A stretch of DNA of 64,000 nucleotides from Akkermansia muciniphila (GCA_945865375.1 CAMBEJ010000004.1:19654-83653), one strand, 5' to 3'; positions 17,199-27,373 are shown, counted from the stretch's first letter. The notes: generated from the letters alone by a model not told the origin. A program made the numbers and translations.

Positions 17199-18170
17199 TT
17201 AGTTGTTTTTGGTTTCTCCACAGCAAGATCCTCCTTTCGGGTTTACGCTTGCGAAAACAATTGGCACGCGCCAGCGAGGAAGCTGACGAAAATCTGTCAG
17301 TAGCTCAACAAATGCCGACTCCTTCAACTCCGATGGAGGCGTCGCGACTAATTCCACGGTTAGCCGCCATCTCTTCTCGTCAAGGGTTCGTAGATTGGCT
17401 TTAAACCACGAATGACTTTCTTTCGCCCCAAGAAGTTGAAGCTTTTGCTGAGAGACCCGTTTTAATTCGATGGAAGCAGTCTTCTTATCCCCTCTTTCAA
17501 GGACCCCCAAGTTCAGAAACTCTGGCTTGCTTTCGAAAGGAACTTCCAATTTCAACGTAATCGCGATCATCTCCTTGACTCCGTTACGGCGGTCCGTGAC
17601 ATGCACCTTCATGTTTGGGAAAAGGTTTTCCACGGCCTGATCGAGGTTAATGGAAAGGCTTATGCTATAGGTGGCGTCGGCTGCTTTGGAGGGCAATAGC
17701 TCGGCGGTTAAGGCATCCGTACTCGATTGCAGTTTCAGGTCCTCCTTGGACGGAATCGGATATTCCGTGGCAAAACGGAGCAATAAGTTGGTTTTATAGG
17801 GGGTTCGGTCAGTCAGCGAGAGAGTCACGAATAGACTGTGCGGAAATATTCTAAGGGGCTGGCTCACTCTACCGGTAATCTTAATTTTTTCCGCCCCACT
17901 GTCGGTGAAAATCGATACATAATGCTCCTGGAAACCGCTTTTCCCAGCAGTATCAAAAATAACCTTAAATGTTTGTTCCTGGTTTTCGACTAAAGTAATC
18001 GGCTTCAAATCGGCTACGGTGCAGCCACAATCTGGCGAAATCCCGGTAATGCGCACAGGCGTGCCGGAGTTATTCCTTAATTTAACTTCATTCGTAATGA
18101 GCTGACCCACGTAAAGGTTTTTTGGCAGGTCAATATCGCGTGGGAAAACCTCGATTTGCGCATGAAGCAA
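17199..18170 (-). CDS. DUF1573 (Ig-like) exported protein
   Basis: About 323 residues. The first domain reads FPRDIDLPKNLYVGQ, then LRNNSGTPVRITGISPDCGCTVADL, the DUF1573 hallmark with its paired cysteines, then FTDSGAEKIKITGRV. No ATG fits: TTG at 18170 starts inside what looks like a signal peptide, because the open frame continues upstream through a hydrophobic run (IPPFFVSFVSLWTGYLLHA) to a stop. ATT at 18215 or ATC at 18221 would include it. Probably a periplasmic or surface protein opening the first cassette. Confidence 0.75.
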   Translation of the reverse strand: MLHAQIEVFPRDIDLPKNLYVGQLITNEVKLRNNSGTPVRITGISPDCGCTVADLKPITLVENQEQTFKVIFDTAGKSGFQEHYVSIFTDSGAEKIKITGRVSQPLRIFPHSLFVTLSLTDRTPYKTNLLLRFATEYPIPSKEDLKLQSSTDALTAELLPSKAADATYSISLSINLDQAVENLFPNMKVHVTDRRNGVKEMIAITLKLEVPFESKPEFLNLGVLERGDKKTASIELKRVSQQKLQLLGAKESHSWFKANLRTLDEKRWRLTVELVATPPSELKESAFVELLTDFRQLPRWRVPIVFASVNPKGGSCCGETKNN

Positions 18171-18525
18171 ATACCCCGTCCAAAGGGAGACAAAAGAAAC
18201 AAAAAAAGGCGGAATATTGATGTCCTAACCACTTCAGGTTTCTTTTACCGAAGGGCGATTCCATTTCCCATAGACATCCCCTGTCCCCTGAGATTTTTAA
18301 GATATCTGAGCTCTGTGGCAGAATCTGCGGGTCAAAATGGCGCTTTTCAGCAGCAGTCAGGCGAGCGATCTGTGGCTCGACCGACTTGGTCGCCAATCGG
18401 CAACTGACTTTCCAGTTTTTGTCCTTTTAACGGTTCTACCGAAATATGTCAACTGGATTTCCAAATCAGCAGCGATTCAATTCTCATTATGGCCAAATTC
18501 TCACTCTCAGGTTACTTTGCGGTCA

Positions 18526-19363
18526 CACACCCATTTTCGTAATCCAGAAACCGCTCAATGGAGCGCGATTCCGTGGGACATCGATCTCACCTGGGGGGAT
18601 CACATGTACGGGGGCGGCAACGAACCGTTCCAGTCCCCGGTCCTTTCGCGGCCAGCGTTCAGGTGGGATTATCACCCTATTATGATTTCCCGGCACGTGA
18701 TGCTTGAGAAAGCGGGCCAAGGACTTTTCTACCAGGGCACCCGATCCGGAGACTTCAACCTAAAAAGAGCAGTTGAGGGTCTCGAATTCTCGCAACTCAT
18801 TCCATTTGCAATTTGTTGTACAAATCCATGTTGCAACCAAGAAGGTGAACCACGGAGCAGTTGGATTCCATATCAGTTCAGGCACTTACAAAAAGGAATG
18901 ACTCTCAACTGCTTTTTTTAGGTTCAACGGTATGGTTCGCCAGAACGATTATGTCAAACGCCGCGCCTCGTTTATCGACAGCTCTCTTCTATCCGATACG
19001 TTGATCCCGGCAACGCCATCGATAACCTACACTGGAGGCCAAGGGTATCCCGCCAACGCCCTTTCTTTTTCGTCCTCCGCGTTCTCAGGGGCCGGCAGGT
19101 TCGCCGCCGTGAAATGGCGGTTGGGCGAAATCGATCCGCCTCGGGGTTTGCAGGCCAAAGCCGCAGGGCCAGGGCACTATGAGATCAAGGCATTGTGGGA
19201 AACAGGGGAATTGTCCGAGTTCAAAGAATCCGTCGTTGTCCCGGCGGAATCCGTGAAGCCCGGGCACCTTTATCGAGTGCGGGTGAGCCTGAAGGATGAT
19301 TCAGGAAAATGGAGCCATTGGTCGCCGCCGGTCCAGTTCATTGCCGCCCCGGCGAACAATTAG
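18526..19363 (+). pseudogene. C-terminal remnant of a CotH-type protein, split by a MITE
   Basis: Homology starts abruptly near 18526 with HFRNPETAQWSAIPWDIDLTW and GNEPFQSPVL, the core of CotH kinase-like domains. It then jumps to RWDYHPIMISRHV (about 100 expected residues missing), reaches SGDFN at 18758, is interrupted by a 164-bp insertion, and resumes with NGMVRQNDYVKRRASFIDSSLL and a C-terminal fibronectin-like part ending WSHWSPPVQFIA at 19363. Removing the insertion and one target copy (169 bases) restores the frame. The N-terminal half is probably the fragment at 11188-11664. It ends tail-to-tail with hemL, sharing 4 bases. Confidence 0.8.
18759..18922 (+). mobile_element. 164-bp MITE, copy 1
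   Basis: The element begins CCTAAAAAGAGCAGTTGAG and ends with the near-complement CTCAACTGCTTTTTTTAGG, so it has terminal inverted repeats of about 20 bases. It is flanked by direct repeats TTCAA (18754-18758 and 18923-18927). The copy at 37032-37195 is also 164 bases long, with two differences that I can see. It has no coding capacity, so it must depend on a transposase elsewhere. It interrupts a CotH remnant. Confidence 0.93.
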
Positions 19364-20649
19364 GCGGCAGCCTTCATGGCTTCGGCGGCTGCGGACACGG
19401 TTTTTTCGATGTCCTGCATGGTGTGCGCGGCGGAAATAAAACCGGCTTCGAACTGAGACGGCGCGAGATAGATACCCCGTTCCAACATTCCGTGGAAATA
19501 GCGAGCGAACCGCTGGCGATCGCTGCGCATCGCGTCACTGACATTCCAGACTGGAGTCTCGGTAAAGTAGCCGCAAAACATGGAGCCCGCGCGTTGAAAC
19601 TGAACCGGTACGCCAGCTGATTTGGCGGCGTCGCGCATGCCCGCTTCCAAGGCAGCGCCCAACTCTTCGAGATGCTGGTAGACTTCCCCTGATGCCAATT
19701 CTTCCAAAGCGGCGATGCCTGCAGCCATAGCCAGAGGGTTGCCACTCAACGTTCCGGCCTGATAGACCGGGCCAATGGGCGCAAGGCAATCCATGATCTC
19801 AGCACGACCTCCAAAAGCGCCCACGGGCAACCCACCGCCAATGATCTTTCCGAAACAACTCAGATCAGGCGTGATATGATAAATCTGCTGAGCGCCGCCA
19901 CGGGCGAGGCGAAACCCCGTCATCACTTCGTCAAAAATCAGCAACGCGCGATTCTCGGCGGTCATCCGCCGGAGAAAGTCCAGGTAACCCGGTTTTGGAA
20001 GATACAACCCTGCGTTGCCCGGAACAGGCTCCAGAATGATCCCTGCAATCTGATCGGGATTGGCCTCAAAAGCAGCCCGCACAGCCGCCTCGTCATTAAA
20101 GGGCAGAACGATCGTGTGTTGCGTGAAGGCGGCCGGGACTCCCGCGCTGTCAGGATAACCCAATGTCAAGGCGCCAGAGCCCGCCTTCACCAACAACGAG
20201 TCCGAATGCCCATGATAACATCCATCGAACTTGATGATCTTGTCGCGTCCGGTGAACCCCCGCGCAAGGCGGACCGCAGACATCGTCGCTTCGGTTCCGG
20301 AGTTGCAAAATCTGATTTTCTGAATGCTCGGCACGGATTCCAGAACCCACTTCGCGAGACGCATCTCCAGCGGATTCGGGGTTCCGAAACTGGTGCCTCT
20401 CCCCGCCGCTTCCTGGACGGCCCGGATGATCTTCGGAAACGCATGCCCCAAAATGGCTGGCCCCCAGGTGCCCACGTAATCGATGTAGACATTCCCGTCG
20501 ACATCCTCCAACCGGGCGCCAAACGCGCGTGCGGTAAAAAAAGGTTGCCCCCCAACCGCCCGGAAAGCGCGCACAGGTGAATTCACACCGCCGGGAATGC
20601 AACGCAGGGCTTCGGCAAACAACAGCTCGGATTGTGTCCGTGACATCAT
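19360..20649 (-). CDS. hemL: Glutamate-1-semialdehyde 2,1-aminomutase
   Basis: A 429-residue PLP enzyme making 5-aminolevulinate in the C5 route to heme. It has [12 protein letters not shown] at the start, [27 protein letters not shown], and the catalytic lysine in [17 protein letters not shown]. Length is normal for the family. The adjacent MM start allows either of two ATGs. It follows the symporter gene at 4 bases on the same strand, so the two may be cotranscribed although unrelated in function. Confidence 0.96.
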   Translation of the reverse strand: MMSRTQSELLFAEALRCIPGGVNSPVRAFRAVGGQPFFTARAFGARLEDVDGNVYIDYVGTWGPAILGHAFPKIIRAVQEAAGRGTSFGTPNPLEMRLAKWVLESVPSIQKIRFCNSGTEATMSAVRLARGFTGRDKIIKFDGCYHGHSDSLLVKAGSGALTLGYPDSAGVPAAFTQHTIVLPFNDEAAVRAAFEANPDQIAGIILEPVPGNAGLYLPKPGYLDFLRRMTAENRALLIFDEVMTGFRLARGGAQQIYHITPDLSCFGKIIGGGLPVGAFGGRAEIMDCLAPIGPVYQAGTLSGNPLAMAAGIAALEELASGEVYQHLEELGAALEAGMRDAAKSAGVPVQFQRAGSMFCGYFTETPVWNVSDAMRSDRQRFARYFHGMLERGIYLAPSQFEAGFISAAHTMQDIEKTVSAAAEAMKAAA

Positions 20650-20653
20650 AAAA

Positions 20654-22402
20654 TCAATGCCCGTGCTGATGCTCCTGAATGTACTCCTGTTTCAAACCCA
20701 ATTCCTCGGGGGCATGGAGCACGAGCATCTTCATACGAATGTCCGTTGGAATTTCACGGGCGGTCAATTTGGAAACCAGCACCATCAAGAAAATAGCCAG
20801 AGGCACAGCCCAAATCGCGGGCTGCTCGCCCAGGATTCTCAGCAGCGGATGGGCGATCCAGAAGCTGGCCAGAGGCACCCATCCAAGATCGCTAAAACTG
20901 GTCATCGAAATTGCGAGCACTGCAGTGACACCCCCGCCCAACATGCCCGATGCAGCCCCCTTCATGGTCATTCCGGGCCACCAAGCGCTCAGGAACAGGA
21001 AAGGAAAATAACTCGCGGCGGCAATCGCAAAGGCCTGTCCCACCATGAAGTTGATCTGAAACTGCTCCACCTGCATCCCGAGGAACACCGCCACAGCTCC
21101 CACGCCCACTGCCGCAAACCGAAACATGCGCATCCGCTCCGCAGCGGTGGCCTTCGGACGTAGCATGCGACCATAGACGTCGTGGGCCAATGCGCCGGTC
21201 ATCGAGACCAACAGCCCACTGAAGGTGCTCATGAATGCCGCGAACGCACCCGCACATGTGATCCCACTCATCACCGACCCCAACCCAGGCATGCGCTCGT
21301 TGAGTAATCGAGGCAACTCCAGAACCACTTTGTCGGTGCCTTTGGATCCAACACCCTCATAAAGGTCGGGCATGAGGTTCCTCCCCATCACGCCGAAAAC
21401 AGGAGGGAACACGTAAAACACACCGATCAAAATCATCACCCACATGGTCGTCCGCTTTGCCGCAACACCATCGGGATTAGTGTAGAACCGCACCAAGATA
21501 TGCGGCAACCCGGCAGTGCCGCAAACCAGGGCAACAATCAACGAATAGGTATAGAGCAGTGAGTAAGGCCTCGGATCAACCACCTTGGCCGCCTTGGCCG
21601 CCTTGGTGGTCAGCGGGCCAAACGGGTTCATCCACGAAGCGTCCGGTGGTGCCTTGGCCGGAAGCGCACGCCGCAAGGTCTCCCCCGCAGGCTGCGGTAA
21701 ATCCGATGGAGTCTCGGACCGCACGACAGCTTTGCTTGCTTGAATCTCCGCCGCCACCGCCGCGTTGCCGCCGAGCTGTTTGCCGTAGGAACCATAAACC
21801 GCCATCAAAACAAAAACCGGGGCGGCAATCGCAAACATTTTGATCCAATATTGAACCGCTTGGATCAGCGTAATCCCTTTCATGCCACCCAGAGCCACAT
21901 TCAACGTGATCACTGCACCCACCAACACGACCCCTGCCCAATACGGCAGACCCGGAAAAATATAAGCTAGGGTCGTCCCGGCCCCTTTCATCTGCGGCAT
22001 TGTATAAACAAATCCAATACACAAAACGAACACGACAGCAATTTTCCTGAATAGTGGAGAGTCGAAGCGGCCTTCGGCGAAGTCCGGGATCGTATAGGCC
22101 CCAAAGCGCCTCAAGGGGCCCGCGATAAAGAGCAACAAGAATAGATAACCGCAGGCGTAACACACGGGATACCAGAGCGCGTCGTATCCTGAGCTCATGA
22201 CCATGCCCGCCACACCCATGAAGGAAGCCGCCGACAGATACTCGCCGGAAATCGCCGAAGCGTTCCAACCGACCGAGACGGAACGGCCTGCCACAAAAAA
22301 ATCACCCGCCGTCTTGGATGCCCGAGCCGATCTAAAACCCATCCAGATGGTGGCGATCACCGTCACCGCGCTAAATCCAAAAATCCATGGGTCCGTGTTC
22401 AT
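20654..22402 (-). CDS. actP: Sodium:solute symporter, acetate permease type
   Basis: A 582-residue polytopic transporter of the SSS family from ATG at 22402. It opens with a [31 protein letters not shown] signature region typical of ActP, and about 13 helices follow. Between helices near residue 220-275 is an extra hydrophilic stretch with an Ala/Lys-rich [11 protein letters not shown] run encoded by a short tandem repeat (CCTTGGCCG units, 21580-21605). With the DUF485 gene just upstream it forms the usual ActP/YjcH pair for uptake of short carboxylates. The substrate is inferred from that pairing. Confidence 0.88.
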   Translation of the reverse strand: MNTDPWIFGFSAVTVIATIWMGFRSARASKTAGDFFVAGRSVSVGWNASAISGEYLSAASFMGVAGMVMSSGYDALWYPVCYACGYLFLLLFIAGPLRRFGAYTIPDFAEGRFDSPLFRKIAVVFVLCIGFVYTMPQMKGAGTTLAYIFPGLPYWAGVVLVGAVITLNVALGGMKGITLIQAVQYWIKMFAIAAPVFVLMAVYGSYGKQLGGNAAVAAEIQASKAVVRSETPSDLPQPAGETLRRALPAKAPPDASWMNPFGPLTTKAAKAAKVVDPRPYSLLYTYSLIVALVCGTAGLPHILVRFYTNPDGVAAKRTTMWVMILIGVFYVFPPVFGVMGRNLMPDLYEGVGSKGTDKVVLELPRLLNERMPGLGSVMSGITCAGAFAAFMSTFSGLLVSMTGALAHDVYGRMLRPKATAAERMRMFRFAAVGVGAVAVFLGMQVEQFQINFMVGQAFAIAAASYFPFLFLSAWWPGMTMKGAASGMLGGGVTAVLAISMTSFSDLGWVPLASFWIAHPLLRILGEQPAIWAVPLAIFLMVLVSKLTAREIPTDIRMKMLVLHAPEELGLKQEYIQEHQHGH

Positions 22403-22427
22403 AACGGAGAACAATTCGTAGGAGGAA

Positions 22428-22515
22428 CTACGGATGAGCACCGATGCACGCGGATGGGGTTTGAGGGGAGGAGGTCTCCTGGCTTATCTGTGTTCATCCG
22501 CGATTATCTAAGGTT
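22428..22515. repeat. Palindromic repeat, CGGATGA type
   Basis: ACGGATGAGCACCGATGCACGCGGATG at the left is loosely answered by ATCTGTGTTCATCCGCGATTATC at the right. It belongs to the same loose class as 57995-58098 and lies between the symporter and its DUF485 partner, so it would form a hairpin inside their transcript. Confidence 0.55.
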
Positions 22516-22545
22516 GAGGTGTTTCAGGTTTCGGAAAAATGCGGA

Positions 22546-22893
22546 TTACGGCTGTTTCGTTTCACGCGACTCACAAAGCGCCTTCTCGGCGGCAAGCCCA
22601 TCGACGACCTCCTCCTGTTCCAGGGCGATGGATCGTCTGATGAACACCCAGGCAATGGCCCAGACGAAAGGAAAAAATAAAACCCCCAAAACGAGCCAGG
22701 ACAGAGTAAACCCCCCGACGCGTCGCGCCATCAGCTCCGGCGCAAAGTAATTCAGCAGAGGCAAACCCAGAAGCACGAGCAGGAACGTCAGCGCGCAGGA
22801 AACTGACAACCTGAGCTGGCGGCGCATCAAGCGCTTCAAAAAAGCTTCGCTGTGGATGCCGCTCGTGATCGGCAGGGGGGTGTCTTTATTCAA
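22546..22893 (-). CDS. DUF485 small membrane protein, symporter partner
   Basis: 115 residues with two membrane helices: one in LSVSCALTFLLVLLGLPLLN and one in LVLGVLFFPFVWAIAWVFIRR. The second matches the DUF485 pattern (YjcH), whose genes sit next to actP-type symporters. A charged helical tail follows. It is the first gene of the pair, upstream of 20654-22402 on the minus strand. Its role in transport is not well defined in any organism I know of. Confidence 0.8.
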   Translation of the reverse strand: MNKDTPLPITSGIHSEAFLKRLMRRQLRLSVSCALTFLLVLLGLPLLNYFAPELMARRVGGFTLSWLVLGVLFFPFVWAIAWVFIRRSIALEQEEVVDGLAAEKALCESRETKQP

Positions 22894-22907
22894 AGTGGCC
22901 TTTGTGT

Positions 22908-24032
22908 TTATTTCGAGCCCTTCGCAATCCGTGCATCTCGAAAAATCCGCCAGGTGTCCACCCGGTTGTTGGAAGATTCATGCAAGGCTCGCACTTCAAA
23001 CCCGCCGTCCTTCAACGAGATCACAGGCTTCGAGCTGAACGGGCCGCTTGCTGCGGGCACCCACCCCAGTTCCTGAAGAGAGTCGGTATACCGTCCCTCC
23101 GAACTCTGGAAATGACGCTCTCGATAGTAGATTTCATGAAGCACATCCTTCACTTCAAAAGCGGGATCGCCTTTGAAAACTCCCTGTCCTGGACGCTGCT
23201 TTGAAAACCGGACCATGCCCCAGCGCTCCGGCCGGTGCATATCGATGATGCCCTGGGGGGACCACACCCAATTCGCTTCCTTTTGGCCTGGTGGCTTCAC
23301 ATATTTGCCCTGAACCACCTGGATCAACCATTCCACGCGCGAAAAGGATACACGCCACAAGTCCATATCGGCAGGCGGACATGCCGCGTCCGTTTTTTGT
23401 TTGAGCGCAGCCCACGGAAAAGCAATTTCCAGCGACCACCCGCGATCCTCGTCCCTGGGATCGTTCAACGTTCCGTCCACAAACACCGCCGACTTCGTCC
23501 CGGTTAACTCAAACTCGTTCCGCGCAGGCCCACCGTCTTTATAGGCTTTCTCCAGGAGCAAATCCCAGGTGGTGTTCAGGGCGTTCAACTCGAACTCGTA
23601 ATAGTTGTGGTTGTCACCGTCAGGCTCGATGAAGACTTCAAAATCGTTGTCCCGAAAGATAACCGAGTCATGCTCGGTCAACGTCCCCCACACGTGCGGT
23701 TCCTGAAGCTCGGCGCCGATATAGAGATAATCCTTGTCCCAAACGATCTTGGCGCGCGTGCGGAAATGAGGCCGCAGTTTCGCGTCGCCCTCAATGTCGG
23801 TGAAATCCTCGGTCCAGGGCGCGGATGCCCAGCCCGAATCGTCCAGTTTACCGTCGATCCGCAGCGGCTCCTTGATCTGTCCAGCGACGTAGCCTTTTGG
23901 CTTCATCGCCTTCAAACGCATCCAGTCTTCGAGCTGGGACGCACCAAAGGCTGGGCACGCACCCAAAAACCCGCCGAACATCAACGCTGCGATCGATCGC
24001 GCCAACCAACGTTTCCAGAGCCGTTTCATCAT
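22908..24032 (-). CDS. Exported CBM9-like carbohydrate-binding protein
   Basis: About 374 residues from the MMKRLWKRW start at 24032. It has a signal peptide (SIAALMFGGFLGACPAFGAS) with a possible lipobox-like GAC, then a family-9-like carbohydrate-binding domain: IDGKLDDSGWASAPW, WDKDYLYIGAEL, DNDFEVFIEPDGD, YYEFELNALNTTWDLLL, and GWSLEIAFPW. Such proteins are common in polysaccharide-degrading Verrucomicrobia and are thought to bind or help process glycans at the surface. A C-terminal part after the domain (KDVLHEIYYRER on) is of unknown role. It lies 14 bases upstream of the DUF485 gene. Confidence 0.85.
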   Translation of the reverse strand: MMKRLWKRWLARSIAALMFGGFLGACPAFGASQLEDWMRLKAMKPKGYVAGQIKEPLRIDGKLDDSGWASAPWTEDFTDIEGDAKLRPHFRTRAKIVWDKDYLYIGAELQEPHVWGTLTEHDSVIFRDNDFEVFIEPDGDNHNYYEFELNALNTTWDLLLEKAYKDGGPARNEFELTGTKSAVFVDGTLNDPRDEDRGWSLEIAFPWAALKQKTDAACPPADMDLWRVSFSRVEWLIQVVQGKYVKPPGQKEANWVWSPQGIIDMHRPERWGMVRFSKQRPGQGVFKGDPAFEVKDVLHEIYYRERHFQSSEGRYTDSLQELGWVPAASGPFSSKPVISLKDGGFEVRALHESSNNRVDTWRIFRDARIAKGSK

Positions 24033-24277
24033 GAGATACAGCCTGGAACTCTGGCGGTGGTCCGATGAAAACACAACCGTACACTTCGAGACGCGCGATT
24101 ATTCCCGGAAACAGCCCCAAGCTCCAGCCCCAATCGCCCTTTCTTGTGAGGGTTGCCCTTATTCCCCATCGGCTTGGAGCCGCTTTTTCTTGTCACAACG
24201 CCCCCAAACTGCCACAGTCGGTCAGGCTGTGAAAAAGTAAATTCCTATCCGTTTCACCGGGCCACCGTCGGCGGGGC

Positions 24278-24364
24278 ATGAACTCTTCCCCTTCTTCGAA
24301 TGTGACGGCTAGGCCGTTGACTTTGCTGTCCGTCGTCATTCCGACCCGGAACGAAGCTGGCTGC
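24278..24364 (+). pseudogene. N-terminal stub of a GT2 glycosyltransferase
   Basis: The ATG at 24278 opens MNSSPSSNVTARPLTLLSVV and then IPTRNEAGC, the standard start of a GT2 enzyme. After the Cys the frame departs into sequence with no glycosyltransferase features, so all but the first nucleotide-binding strand is lost. An abrupt deletion or rearrangement is the likely cause. Confidence 0.6.
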
Positions 24365-25234
24365 AATCGCTTCTACGGTCGAGCACTTGCATCTGGAGTC
24401 AGAGACCACCGGCAAAGCCGGGGGCTACCACGATTTAAGTCACCAAGGAGGTGGAATGTGGGCAGGTCTCAGGGCGTGGGCTCTGAGATCCTGCCCCGTG
24501 GGCCTGTTGCGATGATCAATCTGACTCATGAACAGATCCCGTTGTGCGAGCCCCAATGAGGGTTTTGTAGCTGAGATTGTTTTTGCGGTGCAAGATGGCC
24601 TTCTTGAGTGCCTGCTCGCAGAGATTATGCCGCCTCCAAACTTATGCCGCACGGACAAGCTGGAGGCGGATATTTCGGTCATTCCGAAGCTCATTGAGGA
24701 TCAACGCGCGGCATAAACGCGCGGCATAATTAGAGCCTGTCCCAAAAAACCCTGAATTTGGGACAGGCTCTATTTAGCGATCAAGACCTCAACTTCTGAT
24801 CCGCCAACAGAACCGTCCTGGCTCCCCCGAGTCCACGGCGGTTCTGCCTTCCTTCCACGAAAGACCATGACTCTCAAACACCCGTTGCCACGGACTAATT
24901 TGGCTCCGTCCCTACGGCAACACCAATGCTCGCCACACGATTGCGAAAGCGTGGCGACCTATTGGGGGCGCTGCGCGGGGCCTTCTGATAGACTTTTTCG
25001 GTTTCAATTTTCAAACTTTTTTTGCCGCATTCCCCCTATCGACAACACCACGGTTCACAACGCGTTGCGCCACGTCGCATTGCCACTTTGGCTGCACCGG
25101 AACCCCCCGGGGTCAATCCCCATCCGAGGTCACAAATGAGACCATGTCCACAACTGAGCGAGGCACGCTGCAGCGTGTGCCTGACCGGTTTCAATTAACC
25201 GGCGCATAACACCGATCGCTGCCGAGGCCTTGGG
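24365..25234. other. Long stretch without a supported gene
   Basis: About 0.9 kb of mixed composition with only short frames. It holds a perfect hairpin at 24732-24771 (listed separately) and a direct repeat GCGCGGCATAA at about 24705-24728. I see no tRNA, no recognisable protein and no long repeat shared with the rest of the window. Confidence 0.5.
24732..24771. terminator. Perfect 15-bp stem hairpin
   Basis: AGAGCCTGTCCCAAA and its exact complement are separated by ten bases. No T-run follows on either strand, so an intrinsic terminator is not clear. It may be a remnant of an insertion-sequence end or a repeat. Confidence 0.55.
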
Positions 25235-25504
25235 TTATTGTGCTGGCGTTTGTTGAGCAGACTTTCGTGCTATGGCAACGAGGCTCAGGCCAAGGGGCAA
25301 TCTGAATCCTTTGCTAACCAACACGCCTTCCACATTCAAAATGCAGCGTATGAGACGATCCAACACTTTCGAAGACCGTCGAAGCTCGGTGAAAGTTGGG
25401 GAAAATCCCAATATTGGCTTAACGGCTCGGAGCGCCAACGCTGGAAGAAACAAGGTCGCATTCGTAAAACTGATGAAGTCTACGCTAATACCCGCCCGCT
25501 TTCC
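25235..25504 (-). pseudogene. Detached C-terminal part of the adjacent methyltransferase
   Basis: Read in the frame one base off from 25485-26057, the sequence continues ISVDFISFTNATLFLPALAL and on to VEGVLVSKGFRLPLGLSLVAIARK, which is the usual C-terminal region of class I methyltransferases of this type. Dropping one base from the run at about 25491-25493 fuses it to the main ORF. Confidence 0.75.
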
Positions 25505-26057
25505 TCAGACTCCTAAGTAATCCTGAACGAGTGTATCGCCGGAAATGCATATTGACGACGTCATGGTGACTCCACAAAAATGGAAATGCGGGAACGCAGG
25601 CGATGAGAGTGCCATTGAGCTTCATCACTCGCGCAAGTTCCAGCAACGCGTTCTGATCGTCTCGGATGTGTTCAAGGACGTCGGATGCGATGACCAGGTC
25701 AAATGAGTTATCTGAAAAACCTAGGGACCCAACATCCATCACTTCCGCGTGAAACAAACCGAGCGAGCATGCTTGATGAATAGAGTCTTCATCAATATCG
25801 ATTCCGCTGAGGTTTTCAAAACCGGAAGAGTGCAATTCCTGTAGGAATATACCGCTCGAACAGCCGACATCAAGAAGACATTTTCCTCTAAAATCCCCCA
25901 ACCTCGCGATTAGCCTGTGCAACAAACGTCGCCTGGAGACAAACCAAAAATGGTCACGTTCCATATCTCTAAATAGTTCTCGATAAGGCGGATCCATAAC
26001 CGAATAATCGTCAGATAGAGCCTGTCGCAGGATTGGTTTGCCAAACTTCAAGGTCAA
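25485..26057 (-). CDS. Class I SAM-dependent methyltransferase, frameshifted near its end
   Basis: 190 residues. After an N-terminal helix region (MERDHFWFVSRRRLLHRLI) the SAM site is LLDVGCSSGIFLQEL, then GIDIDEDSI, and FDLVIASDVLEHIRDD for the later strands. The frame ends early at RKAGGY, whereas family members continue about 85 residues; those lie downstream in another frame (25235-25504). So it is one base away from a full 275-residue enzyme. It is the last gene of cassette 2, coupled by a 4-base overlap to the PAP2 gene. The substrate is unknown, perhaps a lipid-linked sugar. Confidence 0.8.
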   Translation of the reverse strand: MTLKFGKPILRQALSDDYSVMDPPYRELFRDMERDHFWFVSRRRLLHRLIARLGDFRGKCLLDVGCSSGIFLQELHSSGFENLSGIDIDEDSIHQACSLGLFHAEVMDVGSLGFSDNSFDLVIASDVLEHIRDDQNALLELARVMKLNGTLIACVPAFPFLWSHHDVVNMHFRRYTRSGLLRSLRKAGGY

Positions 26058-27115
26058 GGATCATTACGCACGGAAGTTGCTCGACTCTCTGAAACGCATG
26101 CCGTCATATTGACGTTGCTTGCCGGCGCCTGAAGCACCCGTGCTTTGAGCAGCAGCAACGGTGCTAAAAACAACATCCAGAAGTTGGACACTGCGCCATA
26201 AAGAAAAGTCTTTAAGAACTGGAGAGTTTCCGTGTGCATCGACGGTAGCACATTCGTAAGATCCCGGATCAACCAAGCACCGCCGAGGGCGTATCCGAAA
26301 GCAAAGCCGCGCCTCCAAACTTCTCCACGCACTTCAAAGGAAGCCCAATGTCCTGCCAAGAGGATCCCACACGCAGTGCCGAAAAGCTCGCCGACGGATT
26401 GGATCAATCCGCTCAGACTTCGAGCTCCTACAGAATACGTTGACCAATTAAAAGAATCCACAACGTTCCTTGTTGCCCCTTGCACCCCAAATCCGACAAA
26501 CAGCAAGGCGACCGTCGCCCACATAACGATAAGCATTCGGTGCCAGAAGCTCAGTGACCTGAGCCACGAGCACAGCGTTTGCTCCGTCCATTCAAAGCAC
26601 CAGATCAGTCCTGTCCCAATAATCCACGCTGCTACGACATCGCTAATAAAATGAACTCCGAGATACACGCGAGAAATCGACACCAGCAGGACAATGATGA
26701 TCGCAACCATTAGGATCGAATACTTGCCGACTGTTCTGGCCACATACGGCCACACAACTACGGCCCACAGAACATGTCCTGAAGGCATACCGTATCCCCC
26801 GGAATCTGAGAGTGCCTTGACGCGGTCATCCATCCAAAATGGACGAGGCATGTGGCATGCCAGCTTCAAGATGTGCAGCAACCAGCCGGTCAATGAGAAG
26901 AGCAGGAAGAGACGTTGCCCTGCCGTCCTAGAGAGGCAAAAGTAAACGAACGGCAGAACGTAAGGAAATACTTCGAAACCCAAATAGCTGACCATGATCA
27001 TCAAGTCCCGGATCGTGCCGTCTCCTTGAATGGCTACAATCCAGCTCAACTCCACTCTATGAATAGAAGACATAGACTGTCGGTTGCTAGGAATGTGTGC
27101 GTTTGGAATCCACAA
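26054..27115 (-). CDS. PAP2-family membrane phosphatase
   Basis: Up to 353 residues, ten or so helices. The three phosphatase motifs are visible: KLACHMPRPFW region (motif 1), GMPSGHVLWAV (motif 2, catalytic His), and SRVYLGVHFISDV (motif 3). An ATG at 27073 (MSSIHRVELSW) gives a more usual start than the GTG at 27115. In this setting it may recycle undecaprenyl pyrophosphate or phosphatidate released by the neighbouring lipid-linked sugar enzymes. It overlaps the methyltransferase start by four bases. Confidence 0.85.
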   Translation of the reverse strand: MWIPNAHIPSNRQSMSSIHRVELSWIVAIQGDGTIRDLMIMVSYLGFEVFPYVLPFVYFCLSRTAGQRLFLLFSLTGWLLHILKLACHMPRPFWMDDRVKALSDSGGYGMPSGHVLWAVVVWPYVARTVGKYSILMVAIIIVLLVSISRVYLGVHFISDVVAAWIIGTGLIWCFEWTEQTLCSWLRSLSFWHRMLIVMWATVALLFVGFGVQGATRNVVDSFNWSTYSVGARSLSGLIQSVGELFGTACGILLAGHWASFEVRGEVWRRGFAFGYALGGAWLIRDLTNVLPSMHTETLQFLKTFLYGAVSNFWMLFLAPLLLLKARVLQAPASNVNMTACVSESRATSVRNDP

Positions 27116-27373
27116 AGACGCTTTCCAAGGATCTTTTCATCACGCTCCACTTCCAAATCTTTCGAACTGCTTTGCTCTCACCTCCCAAAATCATTCTCAA
27201 GTCGGATCCCCTCTAAAACAGGTCAATGTATAATGTCGCGGCGTAATGCAAGCACTTTCTCTGTGAACCGTTGCCATCTTGCTCGCACGGTCCTCGGGAA
27301 CGTCGACGAATCTGCATTCAAGGTTTTCCGATTCTCACTTTTGATGGCTGCCGTCAGATGTCTTAAACAACAT
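27116..27373. other. Spacer between the prepilin-like gene and the PAP2 gene
   Basis: 258 bases without a supported gene. On the minus strand an AT-rich patch (ACATTATACATTGACC) at about 27217-27232 could be part of a promoter for the PAP2-methyltransferase pair, but I cannot define two boxes. Confidence 0.35.

Noticed and set aside
24732..24771. Intrinsic terminator
   Set aside because: The stem is perfect, but there is no T-run on either side, so it is listed only as a hairpin of unclear role.
25238..25520. Overlapping plus-strand frames at 25.2-25.5 kb
   Set aside because: They are antisense to the displaced C-terminal part of the methyltransferase, which has clear family sequence.
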